NCBI GenBank assembly: GCA_947169455.1
Contig: CAMVPV010000012.1
Coordinates: 1-10,607 of the forward strand
Direction of reading: 5' to 3'
Source: an uncultured Clostridia bacterium
GTDB lineage: Bacteria > Bacillota_A > Clostridia > Oscillospirales > Ruminococcaceae
DNA: 10,607 bases
Made by a program: the position numbers and the translations under genes. Below, piece after piece: positions 1-5,770 of this stretch; the first letter of the stretch is position 1; every line of letters starts with the position of its first letter. The notes under the pieces are model-generated. The model saw only the letters and a list, made by a program, of their open reading frames with translations, had not been told where the DNA came from and ran no database searches.

Positions 1-135
1 CCCCACAGCATTGCCATCGTTATCTATCCCTACATACACAACGCCGCCGTCTGTATTCGCAAAAGCGACTACTTCTTTATATATCTCATCGGTAAATTTA
101 GATTTAAATTCGATGTTTTCCGTTTCAAAAGTCAT
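1..135 (-). CDS. AlbA_2/Schlafen-AAA_4 domain protein, N-terminal fragment (runs off the window)
   Basis: Translating the minus strand from the ATG at 133-135 gives 45 residues with no stop up to the window edge. They match the opening of the AlbA_2 (Schlafen AAA_4, COG2865) domain: ENIEFKSKF at residues 6-14, then AFANTDGGVVYVGIDNDG at 24-41, the family's 'E..EFK ... AFANT.GG.IY.G..D.G' signature. A TCCGGAGGG ribosome binding site lies 5 nt upstream of the ATG, which fixes the start. Full-length members usually carry a C-terminal winged-helix part and are described as putative transcriptional regulators or ATP-binding proteins; the true role is unknown and the C-terminus cannot be seen. The visible part is clearly AT-rich (16 G+C in bases 61-120) against 38 G+C in bases 301-360 of the neighbouring esterase frame. 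This suggests a different origin. The two genes diverge, with about 25 bp between them. Confidence 0.8.
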   Translation of the reverse strand, partial: MTFETENIEFKSKFTDEIYKEVVAFANTDGGVVYVGIDNDGNAVG

Positions 136-158
136 ATTATCCCTCCGGATTTAATGCT

Positions 159-1346
159 GTGTTTTATTATACAAATAAAAATCCCTATATGGATGAGAAT
201 TTCTACATCGAGGAACACCGCACACGCTGGCAGACAGCTTCTGAGGAGAATTCGCGGATATGGTCGGCGGCAGGGTATTTCTTCGGCAAGCGGATAGCCG
301 CCGAAAAGCACTGCACCGTCGGCATCATCGGCTGCAACTGGGGCGGCACCTCTGCTTCTGCATGGGTGAGCCGCAGCGATCTCCTTTCCGATGATGATAC
401 GCGCTCCTACGTTGATGAGTATGACCGCGCGATGTACGGAAAGACCTTCGCCGAGTACGGGCGCGAACTTGCCGATTACCGCGAATGGGAGAAGGAATGG
501 GAACCGCGCATTGCCGAGTACTATTCACTTCACCCGAATGACGGCAACTGGAACGATGCTCAGGAATATGCGGGCGGACTGTCAAGATATCCCGAGCCGC
601 TCGGTCCGAAATCGCCGTTCCGTGCAGGCGGACTTTATGAAACGATGCTTTCCCGCGTGTGCCCGTATCCGCTTGCAGGGTTCATATACTACCAGGGCGA
701 ATCGGACGACCACAAGCCGCATACATACGAAAAGCTGCTGAAAATGCTTATTGCACGGTGGCGCGCCGACTGGAACGATGATACACTGCCCTTCATAAAT
801 GTGCAGCTGCCCGTTTTCATCAACGACGGCGAAACGGACAGGCATAACTGGTGCTTTATCCGCGAGGCGCAGCTGAACACCTTCCTTGCCGACAGGAACA
901 CGGGTCTTGCGGTACTTCTCGACAAGGGTGAGTACAACAACATCCACCCGCTCGATAAGAAAACGGTCGGTGAGCGGCTGGCATTGCAGGCACTTCACCT
1001 CGTCTATGGGCTTGCGGATGCATCCGCTGCCTGTGCGCCGGTATATAAAAGCATGACCGTTTCGGGAAATGAAGCAGTCATTGGCTTCTATAACGGCGAG
1101 GGATTGTATGCCGACGGTGAGCTGTCCGGATTTGAGATCGCGGGGGCGGACAAGCGTTATTATCCCGCAAAGGCAGAGATCCGCGGAGATACGGTCGCAG
1201 TGCGTTCCGAAGATGTCAGTGAGCCGATGTATGTGCGGTATTTCTGGGTGAACTACGGAAAGGTGACGCTCTTCGGCGGCAGCGGGATACCTGCTTCGCC
1301 TTTCAGGAGTTCTGCTGACGACGGCTCTGATGTTATCGATATATAG
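159..1346 (+). CDS. Sialate O-acetylesterase (SASA) family protein, 5'-truncated and probably inactive
   Basis: The frame is open from about 108, but homology begins only around 160. Conserved SASA/SGNH-like features are present: WSAAGYFFGKRIA (residues 35-47 from the GTG at 159), GIIGCNWGGTSASAW (55-69), the YYQGESD block (177-183), and a C-terminal NIHPLDKKTVGERLA stretch (261-275) that would carry the catalytic His. Full family members have a further N-terminal part with a GQSN block holding the nucleophilic serine. It is absent here: further upstream this frame only reads antisense through the AlbA_2 gene and meets a stop at 105-107. No ribosome binding site precedes GTG 159 or the in-frame ATG at 189. 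I infer a gene remnant whose 5' end was lost or replaced, with the rest still open. Intact relatives remove acetyl esters from sialic acids or plant polysaccharides. It is followed 16 nt later by the HAD gene, consistent with a former operon. Confidence 0.75.
   Translation: MFYYTNKNPYMDENFYIEEHRTRWQTASEENSRIWSAAGYFFGKRIAAEKHCTVGIIGCNWGGTSASAWVSRSDLLSDDDTRSYVDEYDRAMYGKTFAEYGRELADYREWEKEWEPRIAEYYSLHPNDGNWNDAQEYAGGLSRYPEPLGPKSPFRAGGLYETMLSRVCPYPLAGFIYYQGESDDHKPHTYEKLLKMLIARWRADWNDDTLPFINVQLPVFINDGETDRHNWCFIREAQLNTFLADRNTGLAVLLDKGEYNNIHPLDKKTVGERLALQALHLVYGLADASAACAPVYKSMTVSGNEAVIGFYNGEGLYADGELSGFEIAGADKRYYPAKAEIRGDTVAVRSEDVSEPMYVRYFWVNYGKVTLFGGSGIPASPFRSSADDGSDVIDI
166..171 (-). promoter_or_regulatory. 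Possible -10 element for the AlbA_2-type gene
   Basis: The minus strand reads TATAAT here, 30 nt upstream of the AlbA_2 start codon, a suitable distance for a short leader. No good -35 hexamer is seen 16-18 bp further upstream, so support is weak. If real, the promoter lies inside the first codons of the truncated esterase frame. Confidence 0.3.
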
Positions 1347-1362
1347 TAGGAGTATATTATTT

Positions 1363-1980
1363 ATGAATATAGTATTTGATGTGGGAATGGTACTGGTCGA
1401 TTTCAGATGGCGTGATTATGCCCTGCACGATCGTCACATTCCGGAAAGCTCGGTAAATAAACTGGCTGAGAGAATGATACTCTCGCCCGCATGGGATGAG
1501 TTCGATCTGTCGATAGTGCCGAACAGCGAGACTATCGAAAAATTTGCGGAGATGTTCACCGATATACCCGATGATTACCGCAGCTTCTGGGAGGATATCG
1601 ACGGGCTGATCGAACCGTTCAGCTATTCCGCAGAGTGGCTGCACAGCCTGAAGGAACAGGGGCACAATGTCTATCTGCTGTCGAATTACCCAAAATCAAT
1701 GTTTGAATCACACATGAAAAAGAAGTTCGATTTCATCGGATATACCGACGGCAGAGTTGTATCATATGAATATCACATCATGAAGCCCGACCCGAGGATA
1801 TATGAGATCCTGCTGGAAAAATACAGCCTCGACCCGGCTGATACGGTTTTCCTTGATGACAGACAGGTAAATATCGACGGCGCCGAACGGTGCGGCATCA
1901 AGGGGATACTTTTTACAAATTACGAGGAAGCAAGCAGAAAACTTGATGAGATCATTTCGGAAAGGAGCCTGAGCAAATGA
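1363..1980 (+). CDS. HAD-superfamily phosphatase, YihX-like (subfamily IA)
   Basis: The 205-aa protein shows all four HAD motifs. Motif I is FDVGMVLVDF (residues 4-13), motif II the Ser in LLSNYP, motif III the Lys of MKPDPRIYE, and motif IV FLDDRQVNIDGAERCGI. Motif I has Gly where many HAD phosphatases have the second Asp; the same DxG form is found in YihX-type alpha-D-glucose-1-phosphate phosphatases, so it does not imply a dead enzyme. The most likely role is cytosolic dephosphorylation of a sugar phosphate or similar metabolite, substrate unproven. I chose ATG 1363 over the upstream ATG at 1330 because an AGGAG lies at 1348-1352 and homology begins exactly there. The stop overlaps the next gene's start (ATGA at 1977-1980). 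This suggests translational coupling with the dehydrogenase. Confidence 0.85.
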   Translation: MNIVFDVGMVLVDFRWRDYALHDRHIPESSVNKLAERMILSPAWDEFDLSIVPNSETIEKFAEMFTDIPDDYRSFWEDIDGLIEPFSYSAEWLHSLKEQGHNVYLLSNYPKSMFESHMKKKFDFIGYTDGRVVSYEYHIMKPDPRIYEILLEKYSLDPADTVFLDDRQVNIDGAERCGIKGILFTNYEEASRKLDEIISERSLSK

Positions 1981-3182
1981 GCAGACCGTCCTATTCTCGC
2001 CTTTCACCCGAACAGACAGCGGCGAAGTACTTTATGAATTCCATCTACCTGAAAAATCCCGAGCTGCATACCGGAAGCTTTTCCATGCGGACGCTCCCGT
2101 ATGTCCTCGAAAGGGACGGTACCGACAGCGGAACGGTGTATATCCTTTGCAGCGGAACGGTGATGAAGAGCATCTCCGCATTCTTCGATACCATGGACTC
2201 GCGGAACATTTCCTATTTTCTGCGGGAAGCGCCGCACGGTGAACCGGATATATCGGCTGCCGATGATATCGCCGCCGATATGCGCGAAAGAGAGTGCAGC
2301 TGCGTCATACTGATAGGCGGCGGCTCCGTTCTGGACTGCGGCAAGGCGGCAGCTCTTGCCGCTGCGAACAGGTGCTCCGTGAAGAAGATAATGGGCATCA
2401 GACCCGGTCTGAGACCAAGCGTTCCGATATATGCTGTTCCCACTACCTGCGGCACCGGCTCGGAGGTGACGCCGTTCGCAGTGCTCACAGACCACGCAAA
2501 GCAGGTCAAGGCGTCCGTTACTTCCGGCAAATTCATGCCGCAGGCGGTGTTCCTCGATACCTCGCTTGCGGGCGGTGTTCCGCACGATACCGCCGCTGCC
2601 TGCGCTATGGATGCTCTCGCGCACGGCATCGAGAGCTATGCAAACAAGTACAGGATATCGTCCGATGCGGTATTTGCACTGAAAGCCTGCCGCATGATAA
2701 TGCAGAACGCCGAAACTTATGTGAACGACCGCTCCGACAGACGCGCCGCTGCTGCTATGATGCGTGCCTCCTATGATGCGGGGCTCGGTTTCCGTCACAC
2801 GGGCTGCGGGAATATCCATGCTGCCGCGCACGCGCTCGGTGAGATATACAAGCTGCCGCACGGGCTTGCAGTAGCGTATGTAATGCCTTACGTTCTGAAA
2901 GAGTATCTTTACGACCCCGCCGCCTGCAACGACCTTGCCGTGATATCTGTAAAGAGCGGCTGTGCGGATGCATCGGAGGGAAGGCTTGCCGCTGCCGAAA
3001 AGCTCATCTCGGAGATATGCCGTATCCAGAGAAGCATAGGTATTGCGGGAGAGCCGCATTGCGTGAGCAGGGAGGATATCTCCGTTCTGACCTCGCACGC
3101 ATTCTCCGGCGCAGGAACATCGGGCAGCCCCGTGAGGTTCTCGGTGAGAATGTTCCGCGAGCTGTTTGAGAAGCTCGTTTGA
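1977..3182 (+). CDS. Iron-containing alcohol dehydrogenase (group III)
   Basis: The 401-aa length is normal for the Fe-ADH family (PF00465). The N-terminal nucleotide-binding half has GGGSVLDCGKA (residues 114-124) and PTTCGTGSE (155-163). The metal ligands expected from FucO-type enzymes are present: D212 and H216 in MDALAHGIESY, H285 in IHAAAHALG, and H295 in KLPHGLA. It should be an active NAD(P)H-dependent dehydrogenase/reductase acting on an alcohol or aldehyde in the cytosol; the family is too broad to name the substrate. The start is set by AAGGAG at 1962-1967, and the ATG overlaps the HAD stop codon by 2 nt. The HAD-ADH pair may process a phosphorylated or aldehyde sugar-derived metabolite, but that is only inferred from adjacency. 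A long minus-strand frame also spans this gene, a usual side effect of its GC-rich third positions (39 G+C in bases 2581-2640). Confidence 0.93.
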   Translation: MSRPSYSRLSPEQTAAKYFMNSIYLKNPELHTGSFSMRTLPYVLERDGTDSGTVYILCSGTVMKSISAFFDTMDSRNISYFLREAPHGEPDISAADDIAADMRERECSCVILIGGGSVLDCGKAAALAAANRCSVKKIMGIRPGLRPSVPIYAVPTTCGTGSEVTPFAVLTDHAKQVKASVTSGKFMPQAVFLDTSLAGGVPHDTAAACAMDALAHGIESYANKYRISSDAVFALKACRMIMQNAETYVNDRSDRRAAAAMMRASYDAGLGFRHTGCGNIHAAAHALGEIYKLPHGLAVAYVMPYVLKEYLYDPAACNDLAVISVKSGCADASEGRLAAAEKLISEICRIQRSIGIAGEPHCVSREDISVLTSHAFSGAGTSGSPVRFSVRMFRELFEKLV

Positions 3183-3183
3183 A

Positions 3184-3230
3184 ATACTTCCTCTGCAAAA
3201 TGTACATAGTGCATTTTGCAGAGGAAGTAT
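3184..3230 (+). other. Perfect 19-bp hairpin just after the dehydrogenase stop codon
   Basis: ATACTTCCTCTGCAAAATG (3184-3202) is exactly complementary to 3212-3230 across a 9-nt loop, starting 2 nt after the ADH stop. No T-run follows (CCACGAAG), so it is not a standard intrinsic terminator. It may protect the mRNA 3' end or serve as an RNase III-type processing site; function is inferred. Confidence 0.7.
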
Positions 3231-3271
3231 CCACGAAGCGCTTGCGGGATATAGCGCGTAGTATATTACAG

Positions 3272-3310
3272 AAAAAACGGTGTGCATATTCGGGTATGCA
3301 CACCGTTTTG
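3272..3310. terminator. Bidirectional intrinsic terminator between convergent genes
   Basis: AAAACGGTGTGCAT (3274-3287) pairs with ATGCACACCGTTTT (3296-3309), giving a 14-bp stem that an additional A-T pair extends. A-run on the left and T-run on the right allow termination on both strands. It sits between the rightward dehydrogenase (ends 3182) and the leftward zinc-ribbon gene (ends 3319). Confidence 0.8.
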
Positions 3311-3318
3311 CTGTGTAT

Positions 3319-4398
3319 TCAGTCGATAGGTTCGTAGGAATATCTGAACGTGCGGTAGGTTATCTCATCGCCGATGTTGAGAGCATTCCAGTCGCTTTCG
3401 CTGTATTCGACGACCCTTCTGCTGCCCTTCGGGTCGGATATCACCGCATAGTAATGTTCCTCCGCGTGTCTCTCGCGCCTGTCACCGTAAACAGGGTCTG
3501 CGACGTCCGCAGTCAGCCCGGTATCGTACCAGTGCGGGGAATGATCCTGTCCCGCGGCGGCGACCTGCGTGGAGTATATCCATCTGTCGATATCGTAGTA
3601 GTATTTCGTTTTATATACCGGCACGCTCCGATATACGGGCTCCTCGTAGGTCTCGTCCTCCCATTCGGTGCGGTAGCGCGGTGTACGCACCTCCTCGAAC
3701 TGTCCGTTGCCGAGATCGCGGTAGGAGATATCATAGCCGTCCTGTACCTGATGCGACACCCGCCGCGTTTTCTGTTCGTAATGGTCGAGCACCTGGTCGT
3801 AGTGATGTATCTCATCACGCTTCGATCTCAGGTGTGCCTCCGGCGGGAGCGACCAGCCGCTCTCCTCTATATTGCGGAATTCCTCTATATCGGTGATGCG
3901 CTCCCATTCAAACGATTCTATCACGGAGGAGCGGGTTATCGGCGTGTACAGCCACGAGACAAATCCGAAGAACAGCACTATGCCGGCAATTATGATGAAA
4001 CGTCTGCGCTTTCGCTTGTCACGGAGATCGAAGAAGCTTTTTATCCCGTCGATGAATGAGCCGCTCTGTGCGGGCGGCGGTGACTGCTGTACCGCCGCGG
4101 GCGCAGCACCGTTCATGGCATTTCCGAAATAATCCCTTTCCGCCTCCTCGCGCGGAGAGCCGCAGTTCTTGCATATCGTATCGCGGGCATCGTTCTGGGC
4201 GCTGCAATATTCGCATATCCAGTTTGCCTCGTCATTCTTTTCGGCTTCGGAGACTTCCTCGCGCACGCCGCTCTGCATATAGTACCGCACATCGGGCGGT
4301 ATGGGCGTTCCGCAGGAGGGGCAGTGCCGGTTGTCGCCGCGGATTCCCTTTGTATTGCAGTAGGGGCAGTCCCAGTAGCCCCATACGTGATCTGCCAT
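3319..4398 (-). CDS. Double zinc-ribbon, single-pass membrane protein of unknown function
   Basis: The 359-aa protein has two N-terminal Cys4 zinc ribbons: CPYC/CPSC (C11, C14, C26, C29) and CEYC/CKNC (C62, C65, C76, C79). A Ala/Pro/Gln-rich linker (about 95-113) follows, then a basic RDKRKRRR stretch and one hydrophobic segment (about 134-150). The last ~200 residues are charged and rich in Tyr, Arg and Glu, with no recognised fold. By the positive-inside rule the zinc ribbons are cytoplasmic and the C-terminal domain lies outside. I chose ATG 4396-4398 because the zinc ribbon begins right after it; an AGAGAGG lies 11 nt upstream, slightly far. An in-frame ATG at 4425 is possible. The longer frame up to 4575 would run through the promoter and into the divergent gene. 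Small zinc-ribbon membrane proteins are common in Clostridia, without a settled role. It diverges from the SUKH gene. Confidence 0.85.
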   Translation of the reverse strand: MADHVWGYWDCPYCNTKGIRGDNRHCPSCGTPIPPDVRYYMQSGVREEVSEAEKNDEANWICEYCSAQNDARDTICKNCGSPREEAERDYFGNAMNGAAPAAVQQSPPPAQSGSFIDGIKSFFDLRDKRKRRRFIIIAGIVLFFGFVSWLYTPITRSSVIESFEWERITDIEEFRNIEESGWSLPPEAHLRSKRDEIHHYDQVLDHYEQKTRRVSHQVQDGYDISYRDLGNGQFEEVRTPRYRTEWEDETYEEPVYRSVPVYKTKYYYDIDRWIYSTQVAAAGQDHSPHWYDTGLTADVADPVYGDRRERHAEEHYYAVISDPKGSRRVVEYSESDWNALNIGDEITYRTFRYSYEPID

Positions 4399-4431
4399 TC
4401 GGTCATTCACCTCTCTTTGTATCATAAGATC

Positions 4432-4460
4432 ATTATAGCATACGTTATATTGATTGTCCA
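4432..4460 (-). promoter_or_regulatory. SigA-type promoter for the zinc-ribbon membrane protein gene
   Basis: On the minus strand: -35 TGGACA (4455-4460), 17-bp spacer, -10 TATAAT (4432-4437). Eleven of twelve bases match consensus. The start codon is 33 nt downstream of the -10. Confidence 0.75.
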
Positions 4461-4493
4461 TACACTGAACGCAATATAATGTACTTTTAATAT

Positions 4494-4522
4494 TTGACTT
4501 TTTTCCGAGTGGAGTGTATAAT
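4494..4522 (+). promoter_or_regulatory. SigA-type promoter for the SUKH gene
   Basis: TTGACT (4494-4499), 17-bp spacer, TATAAT (4517-4522), followed by AGGAGG (4534-4539) 9 nt before ATG 4549. It is back to back with the leftward promoter, the two -35 boxes being 33 bp apart, so a factor binding between them could affect both genes. Confidence 0.85.
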
Positions 4523-4548
4523 GAAAACAAAACAGGAGGAGCAATGAT

Positions 4549-5055
4549 ATGATCTATGTACCGGAAATACCGCAAAACAGTCTGAAAGACAGAATACAGA
4601 AAATAGTTTATCTCGCAAGATCTGCTTTTGAGTCCGGCGTGTACGAGGAAGAACTTCTGACCTTTGAGTTCAATCCGCCTGCATCGGAAGAAAAGCTTGC
4701 CATGCTGGAAAAAGAGTTGAACACTGTGCTTGACGAAGATTATAAGAATTTCCTGCGCTTTTCTGACGGAGCGATACTTTGCTTTAATTCTGCTGAATTC
4801 TATGATACAGATTCTGTTATAGCGTTGGATAAGCAGGAAAAAGATGACGGACTGCCGGAGGAGCTCATAATTATAGCGGATGTGATAGGTGATGGCGAGG
4901 TGTTGTGTTATTCAAGAAAGACACATAAATTCGTTTCATTTTTCGAGGGCGAAGAAGATGAATATGACAGCTTTTTGGATTTTCTCGATGAAGTAATTGA
5001 CGATATCAAAGATTCCTTGGCTGATTCCTTTGATTTTGATATTGATGATCAATAA
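4549..5055 (+). CDS. SUKH (SMI1/KNR4) family protein
   Basis: The 168-aa acidic protein carries the SUKH signature at about residues 44-80: PASEEKLAMLEKELNTVLDE, then DYKNFLRFSDGAILCF, matching 'P.s.e.i..lE..l...LP.dy..fl...nG'. SUKH proteins often neutralise nuclease toxins of contact-dependent or polymorphic toxin systems, though many lone copies have no known partner. No toxin gene is visible, so immunity is only a possibility. The C-terminus is extremely acidic (about 134-168, many Asp/Glu/Phe). An ATG at 4544 is excluded because it meets a stop after two codons, whereas ATG 4549 is 9 nt from AGGAGG. The gene is AT-rich (23 and 20 G+C in bases 4741-4800 and 4981-5040) compared with 39 in bases 2581-2640. 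This fits recent acquisition. It is monocistronic, with its own promoter and terminator. Confidence 0.85.
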   Translation: MIYVPEIPQNSLKDRIQKIVYLARSAFESGVYEEELLTFEFNPPASEEKLAMLEKELNTVLDEDYKNFLRFSDGAILCFNSAEFYDTDSVIALDKQEKDDGLPEELIIIADVIGDGEVLCYSRKTHKFVSFFEGEEDEYDSFLDFLDEVIDDIKDSLADSFDFDIDDQ

Positions 5056-5059
5056 GGGA

Positions 5060-5094
5060 CACCGTACCTTTTCATAGGGTACGGTGATTTTTTT
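5060..5094 (+). terminator. Intrinsic terminator of the SUKH gene
   Basis: CACCGTACC (5060-5068) pairs with GGTACGGTG (5078-5086), then seven T at 5088-5094. It begins 5 nt after the SUKH stop codon. Confidence 0.9.
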
Positions 5095-5114
5095 GCAAAT
5101 ATCATAAAATCCTC

Positions 5115-5143
5115 TTGACAAATATAAAACAGCGGTGTATAAT
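5115..5143 (+). promoter_or_regulatory. Full-consensus SigA promoter of the TetR/RPH-like operon
   Basis: TTGACA (5115-5120), 17-bp spacer, TATAAT (5138-5143): a perfect match at ideal spacing. Such a strong promoter would give high expression unless repressed, which fits the adjoining palindrome. Confidence 0.9.
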
Positions 5144-5150
5144 CTAATTG

Positions 5151-5166
5151 ATTAAACGCGTTTAAT
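5151..5166. promoter_or_regulatory. Probable TetR-family operator (perfect palindrome)
   Basis: ATTAAACGCGTTTAAT is a 16-bp perfect palindrome starting about 7 nt after the -10 box, so it covers the expected transcription start and first transcribed bases. TetR-family repressors commonly bind such sites in front of their own gene. Flanking CTAATT (5144-5149) and AATTAG (5164-5169) add partial outer symmetry. Confidence 0.75.
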
Positions 5167-5189
5167 TAGTGGGAAAGAGGGTGCATATA

Positions 5190-5765
5190 TTGAAGCGTGA
5201 TCCGGAAAAAACAAGGCAGGCGCTCATAGATGCCGCCGAAAAGCTGATGAGCGAATGTGAAGACCCTTCCGAAGTGACCTCCCGCGCGATAACGCGCGAG
5301 GCAGGCGTGAACCTTGCTATGATAAACTACTGCTTCGGCTCAAGGGAAGAACTTCTGTTTGAGGTCTTCGGTAAGATACGCGCCGAGGCACTTAAATATG
5401 AACCTGCCTTTGAACTGATAATGAACAGCGGACTTTCACCAAAGGAAAAACTGGCGGAGATACACTTCCGCTCAATGAAGCTGATGCTCGAAAATTACAA
5501 TTACTGCAAGGCTATCACAAAATACGTGCTCATAAACAGAAAGATACAGGCAAAGCGGACGAGCCTGCAGTTCATACAGGAACATTTCGGCGAAAGAAAG
5601 ACCGAGAGCGAGTGCCGTCTCATAGCGTTCGAGCTTTCAGGCATACACGAGCTCGCTGTCCTGCGGCACGCGGAGCTCAAAGAGGTATGCGGGATAGATC
5701 TCCGAGACGATGAGGTGCTGAAAAGATACGTTTCCGATAATATTGACAGATTTCTTGAGGGGTGA
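5190..5765 (+). CDS. TetR/AcrR family transcriptional regulator
   Basis: The 191-aa protein begins KRDPEKTRQALIDAAEKLM, a typical TetR helix 1. The helix-turn-helix lies at about residues 29-53 (TSRAITREAGVNLAMINYCFGSREELL), matching 'T...IA..AGVS...IY.HF..KE.L'. The remaining ~135 residues would form the ligand-binding and dimer domain, whose ligand cannot be predicted. I favour the TTG at 5190 because GAGG (5177-5180) lies 9 nt upstream and the family's N-terminus starts here. GTG 5169 or 5181 are in-frame alternatives but have poor spacing to that site. It is first in a two-gene operon, ending 5 nt before the start of the RPH-like gene, and probably represses its own operon through the palindrome in the leader. 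Induction by a compound handled by the partner enzyme is a reasonable inference. Confidence 0.88.
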   Translation: MKRDPEKTRQALIDAAEKLMSECEDPSEVTSRAITREAGVNLAMINYCFGSREELLFEVFGKIRAEALKYEPAFELIMNSGLSPKEKLAEIHFRSMKLMLENYNYCKAITKYVLINRKIQAKRTSLQFIQEHFGERKTESECRLIAFELSGIHELAVLRHAELKEVCGIDLRDDEVLKRYVSDNIDRFLEG

Positions 5766-5770
5766 ATATT

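Noticed and set aside
108..158. Upstream extension of the esterase frame
   Set aside because: These codons read antisense through the AlbA_2 gene and contain no GQSN or other esterase motif.
2004..3287. 427-residue minus-strand open frame, longer than the dehydrogenase it covers
   Set aside because: It is exactly antisense to a dehydrogenase with all catalytic motifs, shows no domain pattern or ribosome binding site, and is explained by GC-rich codon positions.
3280..4059. 259-residue plus-strand open frame
   Set aside because: Antisense to the zinc-ribbon gene, whose Cys motifs, promoter and start are convincing; the frame also starts inside a terminator.
4544..4552. ATG-ATA-TGA mini-frame after the SUKH ribosome binding site
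   Set aside because: Two codons overlapping the true ATG at 4549; most likely chance, though leader-type coupling cannot be fully excluded.
4399..4575. N-terminal extension of the zinc-ribbon protein by 59 residues
   Set aside because: It would run through the -10/-35 boxes and into the divergent SUKH gene; the residues show no domain character.
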